From: Micropterus salmoides
Taxonomy: Eukaryota > Chordata > Actinopteri > Centrarchiformes > Centrarchidae
Length of the DNA: 64,000 bases
Assembly: GCF_014851395.1 (NCBI RefSeq)
Contig: NW_024041150.1
Span: forward strand, 3,896,891 to 3,960,890
Direction: 5' to 3'
The position numbers and the translations under genes were made by a program. Numbering within the stretch: position 1 is the first letter of the stretch; each line of letters starts with the position of its first letter. This document shows, in pieces, positions 53,201 through 64,000 of the stretch. The notes below the pieces were generated by a model. It was not told where the DNA came from. It worked only from the letters and a program-made list of their open reading frames with translations, and did not search any database.

Positions 53201-54830
53201 TCATGCATTTATCATCACTCAATCCGTCCTCAATTTTGGACACATTTCAAAACGTTCATCTCCAGAATCTAAACTGGCTTTTGGTAGCTTTTGAACAATC
53301 CTTTGGAAGTTTTTGAAGTTAACTAACATTGCAAATTTATGAAGGTTAGTGACAGAGTTGCTGATTGGCAGCAGTGAAGAAACATTGAAAAGTGACGTTT
53401 CTGAGACCTTCTGGTGATTTCTGATCATTTGTTGATGTTTTGACTGCAGTGATGCTAAATGTTTGAATACCAGCTTATAAATCTGTCCCATTTTTTATCA
53501 ATGAAAACCCTCCCACTGACTTTGATGCTCTGCTGACCATAGATCACATCCTTTCAGAAAGAAATCTGCAGACAATTAAAAGGTATAAACTTTTTCCAAG
53601 TGTAATAATTCTAAATAACTACAACCACCTGTCTTCCTTCTGCTATTTTAATGCTGCTCAGTTCAGTGTTTTGGTCTAAACTGCATTTCGTTGTATTTAG
53701 TATACAATGACAGTAGAGTCTCTATCATGATTCCTTAAATCTGTTTTTGAGAATCAAACACTTAATTTCCTGCATTGTGGTGATTTTTTCTGCACCAATT
53801 TCTGTCTTTCCTGGATCAATTTTTGGTGGAAATGTTTTTATTTATGCAAAGGTAACACAAAATTCAGGTGGCAGGTGACAATTCAAAATCTAAAAACAAC
53901 AGAGCTGAAGTCAGGGCAGCTCTCAGTCCTTCTGTGTCGCTTTCAGATCTGGAACGGATTTGAAGTAGAAGCAGCAGCGTGAAAGTTACGGCTGCAGAAC
54001 GGAGCTTAATTTATTATTGCATTTCTCAAGTGAAATGGATTTGACACTCTGAAAGGTGAAAAACAGCTGGATTGCAGACAGTAAAAGTGAGTGGGTCCAA
54101 TTATATTGGTCTTAAAATACAATGGTTCCGATACACATGTAATGTTAGCTTGTAGACACATCAGCGCTGCATGGGGGGAATTCACTTAGGCCAGACTGAG
54201 TTCTTCTGTAGGCTGTGACTTAAATACTACCCAGCTGCTCGTGGAAATGTGTGATAAAGTAATTCCACGTCTAATTCCTCTCTCTATCAGATCAGGTTGC
54301 AGGTCCAAAAATGCTATTTGATTACCAATGGATTGGTTCAATCAGAGTGTGATTTTGCTCTGTAGTTTGGCTGCATACAACAAGCGTAAGCTGTTGATAA
54401 TGATGCTATTAAAAGTGGCTGCAGTCGGAATTTAATAACCTGACGGTGGAAGGAATAATTATTACTACATTTGGAGTAATTATTACTACATGTAGGGATA
54501 CATGTACAGTATGTATGATTGCTATTTTTTAAATTATATTTTCCTGTGTGTATATCTGTGGGTATATGTTCGTGTATAGCAGTCACCCACACATTTACAT
54601 TTACACAGAAGCAGTTTCTTCCCACAAGCCATCACTCTGATGAACAGCTGATTTCTGACTCACAGTGTTGGGAACTATTCCTGTGCAATAACCCAGTAAC
54701 TCTGCCTCTAATCAGTCACCTGTTTACTGGTTTCCACTTATTATTTATTTATTCACCATTCTCTATTTCAGAGCTGTTCATACTATGTCATATTGTATAT
54801 ACTGTATACCAATACACCTACCTCAGGTCA
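50270..54830. other. intergenic, eml6 upstream
   Basis: No gene supported. 51400-51850 is richer in CpG than its surroundings and could hold an alternative eml6 promoter. 52640-52930 is GC-rich with a short ATG frame at 52832, but part of it (GGATCTGAA, GAAAGTTACAGCTG) recurs at 53945-53990, so it is more likely a repeat. Confidence 0.35.
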
Positions 54831-54834
54831 TAAG

Positions 54835-54985
54835 GTAGTCGCTTTTATCCAAAGCGACTTACAATTGCTTTATAATATAAATATAATAAATAAATAATTT
54901 AGTTTAGTTTTTCGCTCGGCAGATCAGCAATGAAAAGCAGCCTCCCTCAAAGTCCTAGTGACCTCAGAAGGGATTTAAATTATGA
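54835..54985 (+). repeat. SINE/LINE tail fragment
   Basis: Contains CGCTTTTATCCAAAGCGACTT followed by ACAATTGC, a phrase frequent at the ends of fish SINEs; the head is absent. Confidence 0.4.
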
Positions 54986-55819
54986 ATTAGTGGAAACAAC
55001 CAGAAGGATTATTTTTAGCCAATAAATACAAATTCTATTTGTATTATTCTATAGTATTTATCAATATTCTTGCTTCTCTTAGTTGAGTACATGTCTGCAC
55101 TGTAAAAAATAAAAAATAAAATCTAAATCTAAAAATTATATTTCTTATTATTATTTTGGGGGGCTTAGGACCATGTTATGGCTTCAGCCCGTCTAAAATG
55201 GGCCCAACATGCCCGTGGAGATGAACACATCAGAAAGTGATGAAACAGAGATTGTCACAGGATTCAGGAAAAGCCTGAGCAGTGAGGAGCTGATGATCAC
55301 ATATGGATAGTTATGAGTCTAAACACTGTGGACAGAAGAGAAAACTTTGATCTCTGCAGAAGACGAGTTGAGTTTCATTAAAACAGACCGCCTAGGAATG
55401 ACTGTGTGGGCTAGTTTGGAGTCTTTTGTTGTTATGTTTACCCCAGATGTAATAATCACACCCAGCAGAGCTGTTTAAAAATCCATAAGACTCACAAAGT
55501 GGGTGGATCCACTAAGAAGAGCTCATGAGCAACACAATCAGCTCCAGTCTGACACACAACAAAAACAGAAACCTTATAAACCTTAAGAACCTATATCTAC
55601 TGTAAAAAGTGCAGACTGTACGCTTTATAAATATATGTACACAGTAAAATATCACCTAAAGCAAACAAAACACAGTTTGTCAGAACCAAAACATAGTGTT
55701 TTACCACAGTATACAAACAATGTATTTATGTTTATTGCAGTACAAAATCTCCAAATCTCATCTTTGGCTTCATGATAAATATTCCATGCATCTTCAAAAC
55801 TGTGGTCATGCCTACTGTA

Positions 55820-56050
55820 AAGCTAAGTAACACAGGTCATTTACATAACCAACTGAACTTACTTAACTTAATTAATTAACCCACTTATTTCAACCCAAAT
55901 CGTGCTTTCATAAACCTAGACACATTGTTTTAGTGCCTAAACCTAATCCAAACTGCAAGCTTTTCACAACGTTAACCACATGTTTTTGCAGGTTGTTGCA
56001 TATTTATAATTGCTAACTTGACAGTATTTATTTATTGTTAAATTGACCTT
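55820..56050 (+). repeat. TIR-element family 'CCCAGGGCG', partial copy
   Basis: Contains CTAAGTAACACAGGTCATTT, AACCTAATCCAAACTGCAAG and CACAACGTTAACCACATG, shared with the family at 44402-45367. Confidence 0.5.
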
Positions 56051-56393
56051 GTCCAGAAATTATGCTTAGCCAGTTGGCTCATTCAAATGTAACTCTGTAT
56101 TTGTGTTTATAACAAGTCAATATATAGAGAAGACACATCAACTGGTATTCAGCAGTGTTGGAAGTATAATTATTCAGGTACTGTAATTAAATTCTTCTCC
56201 ATTGAACTTGTGTATGTCCTTTTACTTCTTCTCAACTGCAGTTCAGAGAGAATTTTTTACTAATGATCCTGTTTAGCCAATATCTTGAAAATATAGTCAT
56301 CAGATGCCATTAAAATATAAAGTTAGTAAACTACAAACTTAACTACTAGCTCAAGCTTCACCAAATCAATTTGACTTCAGAGTAAACATGAAT

Positions 56394-56395
<2 letters not shown>

Positions 56396-56433
<38 letters not shown>

Positions 56434-56571
56434 TCCACCCTCTGCTCCAATAGGACTTCCCCTCCTGTCTGTCCTCACCTTGACAGCAGCATGAGGGATT
56501 TTTATAGTTACACAAACAAACACATCTAATTATAAAAGGTAAAGGCTGTGTTTACCTCTGGGCTCCATGAT

Positions 56572-56620
<49 letters not shown>
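56396..56620 (+). repeat. paired (CA)n microsatellites
   Basis: Two CA runs, 56396-56430 and 56573-56620 (about 24 units), separated by 142 bases. Confidence 0.9.
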
Positions 56621-56622
<2 letters not shown>

Positions 56623-57039
56623 CTGCAGATGGAAACAGCTGCTGCAGCAAAACAAAAACAGGTCAGGCTGTGCTGCTGCCTGCATGTTGAGGTGAATTGT
56701 TTCAGAGATTAGACACAGCCGACACAGGGAGGTAGTGGTATGACTCAAGGGTCATTTATAGATTTCTTCAGGACCTTTCAGCCGCATCACATAGCATTCA
56801 TCAGTGGATGGATTTGCTCGGTTGTCATCGCCACTGGTGGAATGCAACTTAGAAACAACTAACACGATTCAAAGTGCTTTACATAAGAGCCATAAATTGG
56901 ATTTTTAGAGTAAAATAAAATAGGAGGAAAAAAATTAGCTATAATAAAGATTACAGTGCAGGTACAGTGCGGTGTAAGAAATTAATAAATAGTCCAACAA
57001 TTAATTTAACAAAAGGGAATGTTATGTCAGCTCTGCCTA

Positions 57040-57400
57040 GGTGGAAGAAGTACTCAGACCTTTTACTTCAGTAAAAGTAGTAATACCTCTGAACAAATAT
57101 GTAAATGCTCCATAATTGCATAGCACATTTCTAGTCTGTTCTACCACTCAAAGCACTTTTACACTGCATCACATTCATACACTGGTGGAACAGCCACCAG
57201 GGGCAATTCGGGGTTCAGTATCTTCGACACGTAGCCTGGAGGAGCCGGGGATTGAACCGCCAACCTTCCGATTAACGCTCTATCTCCTGAGCCAAAGTCG
57301 CCCCTTTGGCAATTTCAAGATTTACTTAAGTACAGAAGTATTAGCATCAAAATAGACTTAAAATACTAAAAGTACTCATCATGCTGAATGCCCCCTTCGA
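57040..57400 (+). repeat. AAGTA-rich teleost repeat, split by a SINE
   Basis: The left part GGAAGAAGTACTCAGACC / TTTTACTTCAGTAAAAGTAG and right part TTACTTAAGTACAGAAGTAT / TAGCATCAAAATAGACTTAA belong to one repeat family; the inverted SINE lies between them. Confidence 0.65.
57100..57305 (-). mobile_element. tRNA-derived SINE, inverted
   Basis: On the minus strand: GGCTCAGGAGATAGAGCG, B-box GGTTCAATCCCCGGCTCC, then CCCCTGGTGGCTGTTCCACC, ending with AAGTGCTTTGAGTGGTAG. Same family as 12275-12490. It is inserted inside the AAGTA repeat. Confidence 0.8.
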
Positions 57401-58320
57401 GAATACTATATATTAAAAAATTTAACTACTTGATTTACTGCCGGTAAGCCCAATCTATACTTGATTTATAATGATTTATTAAGTCATGCCCTCTGTAACA
57501 CTGGTTTCAAAATGTGCTCTGACTTGATGCACAACTTATGCAGCATCTCAACTATCTGTACTCTACTAGTATAAAGCCGCCATCTTGTGGCCAAAAGGCA
57601 AAAACACACTGAACTGTAAACAGCTGATTAAACACTTCTATTAAAAGGCTTCAGTTAAAGACTCAGCAGAGGTGCCAAAACACGGAACAAGAGAGAGTCT
57701 ACAAACTATAAACAAAAAGCTAAAACCTTGTTCATTTTGACACATTTTTCAAGACTTTCTATGAACTATTTGTCTGTGTTTGCTTCTGTCTTTTACTCCA
57801 CATGCATTGTGTCCCTTTTTCCAGCAAAACTCAGCTGCAAGTCTCATTTTGTCAATTTAACAAAGTATAAAGCTGCCAGGACCTTAAAATAGAAGAAAAA
57901 TGACACGCCTACAAAAATGTGCAAATCTGAAGTGACTTGATATAATATTATAGAACAGTTCACCTTAGAAATAAAATCACAAATACAGCAGAAAAAAACC
58001 CAACTCGAGGCGTTTTATCCCAACTCGTTTTGGTTCCTAAAGTCTATGTCTGCTTGAAAATCGAATATTCTTTAAACATTTCCCAACATAAATGAGACAC
58101 AATGTGGAAGCATCACATCAGCACCTCCAGTTAGGTTTCTCAGATCGCTTCTATGTGATCAATAAATAAGTTGTGTTACTGTAAATAAAACATGCTCAGA
58201 GAAGGAGAATGTACAGTATAAACATTAGACAAAGACTCTGTACAGTCTCCGTGTTTAATTAAACACTCTCCATGCAGTTTGTAATCCTGACAAATCCCTG
58301 CTCCCAGTGTAATCTACTCC

Positions 58321-58340
58321 ACACACACACACACACACAC
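58321..58340 (+). repeat. (CA)n microsatellite
   Basis: Ten AC units; a similar run lies at 60372-60393. Confidence 0.85.
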
Positions 58341-58884
58341 TTTTGGTCATTTAGTTTTAAGAAAAGTTGGGTTTGATGAGGTTAGAAACTCTGTGACGTC
58401 TGCAGGGAACAAACGGTTTAGAATCAACAGACTGAAGCCGATTCCCTCGGTGTGATTATCTGGTATCTGTCTGAGATTTCTGTCTCATCTCCAGTGGAGA
58501 TGGAGGCGGATGGAATTTAGTTTGTTCTGTTCAAAACATTCAACATTTACAGATGCATTTCAAAAAGTTAGAATATCATGGAAAAGTTAATTGTGAGGGC
58601 CAGAACCAGACAGAGATGAAAGGTTCAGGAAACCTTTGCATGTGTTTTGAGTTAATCAGCTGATTAGAGATCTTCTCAGGTCGACATTTCTGTAAATTCT
58701 TTATTCTAATACATTTTGAGATACTGGAGTTTTGATCTGAAAGGTGTAATCGACAAGATTAAAACAAAACAAAAAGGCTTAAATTATTTCACTTCATGTG
58801 TAATGAATCTAGAATATATGAAAGTATAATGAAAGTAAATTACAGAAGAAAATCTAAATAAATTTCCCGCGATATTTACATTTT

Positions 58885-59065
58885 TTGAGATGCACCTGTT
58901 CAGTAGCTCAGCAGACAGTGTGTGGAGACTTGGCTTGGGGACCAGAGGTTTGCCAGTTCAAGTCCAGCATGAACCATTGGACCAAGGCTCTGCACAGTGG
59001 CTGCCCACTGCTCCTCATTAGGATGGGTTAAATGCAGAGAACTAATTTTATAGTTTGTGTTGTAC
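58885..59065 (+). mobile_element. degenerate tRNA-like SINE
   Basis: CAGTAGCTCAGCAGACAGTG, then GGGGACCAGAGGTTTGCCAG and the B-box-like GTTCAAGTCCAGCATGAAC. The tail is GGCTGCCCACTGCTCC and GATGGGTTAAATGCAGAGAA. It is recognised as a common fish repeat; the central part is deleted. Confidence 0.6.
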
Positions 59066-59069
59066 TGGG

Positions 59070-61855
59070 TATAATTTTGTGTGACAAATATAAAGTTGAT
59101 TCCTCTCTTTCAAAAACTCAATAGTGTTTCTCTCCAAAAACAATGTCTCTAACTCTTGACAGACCTCGCTGTGGACAATTTTTAACTATTTAAAAAATAA
59201 ATGCTTCGTCACTTCTTTGAGCATCAAACTAAATTCTACTTTGGGAAGCTACTGTCCGGACCATCCTCTAAACTTGACACCTCTGAAATGGGACGGACTT
59301 TTTTGACCCGCTATGACAGGTTCAGTCCTGAAATGTGGATTTTGAAGGAGGTTGAGCCTTGCATAGAAAAATTAGACATGAAACTACTTTCTGCTTCCAG
59401 TCACGTCCCTCAAGCCTTCCCAGCTGGTGGCAAAGTGGCAAGTGCACATCAGGGACCAGGCCAGACTACAGTATGTGAGTCCAGTCCAGACTGCTCTCCC
59501 TCAGTGTCTCTAAATTCCCCAGAAAGACAACTCTTTAATATCAGGTCACTGTGGCCTTTTGTCATTCACAGTGCAGGTGTCCAAAGTGCGTGTCTGCCAC
59601 TAACTAATCATCCTCATTGCAGATGTGTAGTTTTATGCACAGATGTGTGGAAAGAGATCAGACTCTCACAGTTGTAACTTGTAACATTGAGCAAACACAG
59701 TTTCTAACATATTTGTCCCTTTCTTCTCTGGACAGAGATGCTTCTCTACAAAATTACAGCAGGCTTCTGTGGTGAAGTAGATTATTCATAAAGGTGGAAA
59801 AAGGGTTTATACCTGCCTTCTTAGCTTTTTAAGCTTGTTCATTAAACTCCTTATGTCTGTGCTTAAAGCTTAAAGTCTGAATGTTTAACTTTCTGCCTGC
59901 AAACTCAGTTTTGAAGTTTGCACATCCAGTTTCAGGGTTGCAAGCTTATTTTCACAAGTTGTGAGGCAGAAAAAAAACCAAACATGTGGTGTGAGAGCAC
60001 GCTCGCTGACTTCTGACGGGTTCGCTACGTGGTCAGATTCTGCAAACAAAGCTTCAAGGAGGGCGAGAAAGCTTCCCTGGAGCTGCTACACACAATACAG
60101 CCGAGACCCCAGCCTGCAGACTTCACACACACCAACATCTAAAGGATTACTCTGTGTAAACTCAATGTAGGAGATTAAAGGCTACATTGGCAACTCATGT
60201 TACCATAAAGTTAAGAGTTAGCAGTAATAGCTGGATGTGTTCAGTGCTTCTGAGGTGGCGTTTAGGATGTCGGCGTCTTCACAAGAGGTCAACCGCTATT
60301 ATTTGAAATACCAGCAAGAGATGCGTTTGGCTTGACAAACTAGCTTTTAAGGTTGTTAATAATCATTATGAACACACACACACACACACACACGAGAAAA
60401 CAAACAAAGTCTGTTTGGTTCATTTTAAAAGCATTTTAATGGCTTTTTGCACATATGTAACAGAGATGGGGAGAAGTCTACGGGTGCAGATCCAACTAGC
60501 AGTGACCCCTGGTCCACATCACACTGACTACCTCACCTAAGAACCTTGGCCCCGCCCACCCCCATCGTGGCATTATTGATTGTGCAATATGAAGAAATAT
60601 CTCAGTACTATGGTTACAGTGACAGGAATGCACACTATATTTATCAAACTGCCAGAGAATGTAGCAAAAAGAAAAGAAAAAAAAGAAGAAGAAACAAAAC
60701 AGGAACCATTTCAGGACCAATCACCAGGTGAAAAGTTATTCAGTTACTTGAGAGAGCCAGAGCCCGACCCAACCAACCCCACCACCAAGTGGGGGGAAAC
60801 AAACACACCCACCTGTTCCACTTTGGGATTTCCTGGCAAGTTAATTAATGACAAAAGTACAAGTGAGCTCAAAAAACAATTCAAGCTTCAATAGAGCAGG
60901 TTCTAAGAGAAAAGTTTGGATTTGTGGTTAGTTTGAAATCGAAACTCACCTTTTCTGACAGCTGTTTTTGGCATATTTTGCAAAATGTGGAAACAGGCTT
61001 CCATAGAATACACCCTCATCAGGCTGTTGGGAAGTGCTATTGCGTCAAATAACAGAAGTGAGGAGTGAAATTTTGGCACACAAGGTAAAAAAACTACTAC
61101 AAAACTGAAGCACGCACATTTAAAGATAACATGCGACAGGAAGGCTGTTCACATACTGGAGGTGTGAAAACTTGACAAAAAGGTCACAATTCTACCTTTA
61201 AAAAATGAGCACGCTCACACATCTGTTTCTGTTCGCTCTCAAATCTTGACTCAGATTGATTACAGAGCAAATATCTTTCAATTTTGTCATTAAAGAACTC
61301 CCATAGAGGACAAGTAACCGAACAGATTTCACTGCAAGCAAAAGTCTGAAAAAAAAATAAAATAAAAAGTGTGCTGAAGCCAACAAGCAAGCGACTATTA
61401 TTCTGCAACATTACTCACTTCCAGTAAATGCTTTTTAGAACCAACTTGTCCACTTAACAGCAATGCTTAAAGTAATTATGTTTTTATAGCACTATCTATG
61501 CCTTCATACTTGTCAGACTAAATAAACCTTAGACATAGCTTAACTGTGGAACAGAAAATACACACTGGAGGAAACAAAAACACATTCCAAGTAACTAAGG
61601 GCATAAGTAAATGTTTCAAAAAACGTAAAGCAAGTAGAAAATAAAACTTACTGGATGCTTTAAAGTTTGAGTAAACAAAGATTCTTACTGGTCTTAGATA
61701 TTTATGTCCCCATCGAGTTGGCTTGCGCTGACTTTGATAGCTCCTTCATTCAGATTTGTGTGCATATCGTTAGATTTTCAGGTAAAGAAAGTTATACTCA
61801 AATGAAGCTTATTACGGTTGGTAGGTCTTATTAGTAGTAACAATAATAATAATAA
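59070..61855. other. intergenic, between eml6 and sptbn1
   Basis: No gene supported. A 158-codon ATG frame at 59201-59677 (plus) and a lysine-rich frame at 60580-60894 (plus) have no recognisable domain, no splice context and lengths expected by chance. Otherwise AT-rich DNA with a CA run at 60372-60393. Confidence 0.45.
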
Positions 61856-61859
61856 TAGG

Positions 61860-63335
61860 TGAAATTAAAACACAGGTTTATTTTTTTTAACAGTTTGTTA
61901 TACACAAGTTATACATACAGTTCAAATCACCGCAGGGTAACGCTCCAAATTACAGCCACTTTCTGTTTCTGTTCTTCCCGTGCTGCTGCAGGAAATACAC
62001 AGCACCAGAACTTCACACAACATAATGATAATAATTTGCTTTTTACAGGTTTGTTTCACAAATTAACCGACAGAAAAGCAGAGTTATTCAGTGCACAAAA
62101 TGCTTTTAAGATTATGTTTTTCCTTTGAATTGCAGTTTTTTTTCTGCTCTTCAAAGTTCAACACGTGTTAAAACGTTTTACATTTAGCACTTTCACAACA
62201 CGACTCTGTACTTTTTAAACTTTACCATAGGGTTAGACATTTCAAGTAATATTATAAACATGTGAGAGGGCGTAATTTCAGAGGTTTACCCCGCTGTGGT
62301 CTCAGTTTTCCCCACTACAGAGGGATACACGTCATCTTGCAAAGACAAGGCCTCGCAAAAACTGAAGATGGACCCTAACAGGAACTACCTACAACTTCCC
62401 AAAACGGCAAAAACAAAACAAAAAACTGAGACAGCCTGGGAGCGTAAACAAAACCCACAAAAGGCAGTAGTCGACGAAAAGCTGGGATGATGAGAAAAGC
62501 AGGAGGAAAAACAAAAGAGTAGGAGATAGAAAACACAATTTATAGCAATAAGAATAATAAACGGGAATATTCTGGGAACTCCTCTACATCGTGTTGTTGT
62601 TCAGTGGCAAACTCTGGTTTTTATTTTTATTTTAACAGCAGCTGCCTGAAGCATTTGCAAACCCCCTTTAAATTCTTCTCCTTCAATCCGATCTCTTTTT
62701 TTTATTATTATTATTCGTTTTTCCCGCTCCGTATCTTACAAAAACCGAACAGAGGATACAGGTGGTGTGTTGTAGCTTTATTGTAGCTCTGAGCCAGACC
62801 GGACGGTTGATAGGCACAGAGTGGAGAGTTTTGGCTCGGAGCTTGCATGCTGGAGTCACGCTTTGACAGGAAGAGGAGGAAGAGGAAGAAAGTCTAGAAG
62901 GAAGGGAGAAAATGGCTGTTTGGGATTTTATTTAACATAGCAACTGCTTATGTTGTATCTGCTGGATGCTCTTAAGAACCGTCCTCGTCGTTAAATGAGT
63001 TAAATATTAGTAAAAACTGGTGATGTATGTTTTTGCTCATTGATCTATAATTTATTTCATTATTACACTACCTGGTAATTTATTAACATTAACAGTTTTG
63101 TTAACATTTAAATCCATTTAGAAGTAAATTTTATTTAATTGTGAGCGCGTATTCTATTAGTTTTTTGGTGTTACAGTATCGGTTGCTACAAGCTGACTCT
63201 AAATCGAAAATTCGGTCAATTGACATCTTCAACAAATATTTGACAAAAGATCGATCGATAATGAGGAGCGACCCCAAACAGCACCGAGGGGAAGAGGAAG
63301 GAAGGAGGGAGGGAGGAGGAGGAAAGGAGGAGCGT
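61860..63335 (-). other. sptbn1: probable sptbn1 3' UTR
   Basis: After the stop codon, 1.5 kb without coding potential includes several AU-rich runs. On the minus strand an AATAAA lies at about 61871-61876, and other AATAAA-like motifs occur near 62617-62630. Long 3' UTRs are usual for SPTBN1, but which poly(A) site is used cannot be told from the sequence. Confidence 0.4.
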
Positions 63336-63545
63336 CTATTTCTTCTTGCTGAACAGACTGAAGCGTTTCTCCTTGTCTTTCTCTCGTTTGCCCGGGCTGG
63401 ACTCGGCCGCTGCTGTTGCGACTGAGGCTGGCAGCGTCTGAGCGCGTGCGGCGGGGGCGGGCGTGCTATGGCTGCTGGGCGTGACCTCCGATTTGTCGCC
63501 TGACACGGCAGCCGAGATGGCCGAGATCCACGTGTTCATCTCCTC
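63336..63545 (-). CDS. sptbn1: sptbn1 last coding exon (beta-spectrin C terminus)
   Basis: C-terminal exon of non-erythrocytic beta-spectrin, the actin- and ankyrin-binding membrane-skeleton protein. After acceptor CCTCCAG it reads EEMNTWISAISAAVSGDK, whose tryptophan is the invariant residue of the last helix of the pleckstrin-homology domain. It continues with a Ser/Thr/Ala-rich tail (SHSTPAPAARAQTLPASV) and ends SSPGKREKDKEKRFSLFSK followed by KK and TAG at 63338-63336. This tail is typical of the long SPTBN1 isoform with a PH domain. Earlier exons lie right of the window. Its 3' end faces the eml6 start about 13 kb away, the same order and orientation as in human 2p16. Confidence 0.93.
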   Translation of the reverse strand, partial: EEMNTWISAISAAVSGDKSEVTPSSHSTPAPAARAQTLPASVATAAAESSPGKREKDKEKRFSLFSKKK

Positions 63546-64000
63546 CTGGAGGGCGAAGAGAAGGAGAGGGAGGGAGGGGGGTCAGTAAGAGCATTTATTA
63601 ATGTACTTTATGTAATGTTAATTAACTTCTCCTCCATCCATCCACTTTATGTAATTACAACTTTAATATACAGTGATTCATTATTTGTTTGTACAGTAGC
63701 CTGAATTTATGGGCGTCCACAGTGTTGAGAAATACATAAATATGTTCAATAAATATATTTGTAATAAAACATTTATTAAAAATCTGTTAAGGAATGCTAA
63801 ACAGGGGTAAGTGCTAAATATAAATATATATAAAAAAGAATGAATAATTACTTTAAAGTAAAATTACAATGGCAAAATTAAAAGAAAATGTAGCAAACCT
63901 TTAAATATGTCAAAAAAACAAAACTTAAAAAATTATAACAATAATAATAATAAAATATATCGAATTACTGGAGGACAGAGACCTGGAGGTGGACTATGAC
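63546..64000. other. sptbn1: sptbn1 intron (end of window)
   Basis: AT-rich DNA upstream of the last sptbn1 exon. It has no open frame matching the preceding PH-domain exon, which must lie to the right. Nothing else is recognised. Confidence 0.6.

Noticed and set aside
59201..59677. 158-codon ATG frame
   Set aside because: No domain, no splice signals that fit a gene, and one such frame is expected by chance in a window of this size on two strands.
60580..60894. Lysine/glutamate-rich 104-codon frame
   Set aside because: The composition stems from an A/G-rich stretch; no domain or conserved start context.
63961..64000. Possible further sptbn1 exon at the window edge
   Set aside because: The minus-strand reading does not match the PH-domain segment expected before EEMNTW, and the stretch is too short to judge.

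Overview
The window reads as a teleost fish nuclear genome, probably a percomorph although the species cannot be fixed from sequence. The DNA is AT-rich and intron-rich, full of CA/TG microsatellites, tRNA-derived SINEs, L2-type LINE tails and DNA-transposon remnants. Its split genes match vertebrate orthologues with correct GT-AG splice sites and reading phases. There is no bacterial or viral gene organisation, no CRISPR array and no intact tRNA or rRNA gene.

Only two host genes can be supported, both on the minus strand. (1) The 5' part of eml6 (echinoderm microtubule-associated protein-like 6) runs from the start codon at 50134 down to exon 8 ending at 741. Eight exons totalling 1049 coding nucleotides (about 350 residues: the HELP motif plus the first WD40 blades) are spread over 49 kb, with a 26.4 kb first intron; the rest of the gene lies beyond the left edge. 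(2) The last coding exon of sptbn1 (beta-spectrin, non-erythrocytic) is at 63545-63336, and its long 3' UTR probably continues to about 61.9 kb. The order sptbn1 then eml6, same orientation, matches the human chromosome 2p16 arrangement and favours eml6 over its paralogue eml5.

Region by region: 1-2.2 kb holds eml6 exons 8 and 7 with a SINE. Intron 6 (2.2-13.5 kb) carries a very young 5.27 kb LTR retrotransposon at 4117-9386, antisense to eml6. 13.4-17.8 kb holds exons 6 to 3. Intron 2 (17.8-23.4 kb) contains a fold-back element and a hAT remnant. Exon 2 lies at 23.4-23.5 kb. Intron 1 (23.5-49.9 kb) is a repeat graveyard with polypyrimidine DNA, L2 tails, several TIR-element families and a triple nuclear-receptor half-site. 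The exon 1/promoter region with CGG repeats is near 50.1-50.3 kb. 50.3-61.8 kb is intergenic with SINEs and microsatellites, and 61.8-64 kb is the sptbn1 3' end.

The most remarkable object is the LTR element. It has two LTRs of 673 and 674 bp that differ by a single one-base indel, a 5-bp target duplication (ATTTT), and a 10-nt complementarity between the site just after the 5' LTR and a point inside the LTR, which suggests Tf1/sushi-type self-priming. It has no recognisable protease, reverse transcriptase or integrase. Instead its interior is one long, GC-rich, proline-rich coding sequence built from in-frame 42-bp and 63-bp tandem arrays. It looks like a recently mobile, non-autonomous element carrying an unexplained protein.
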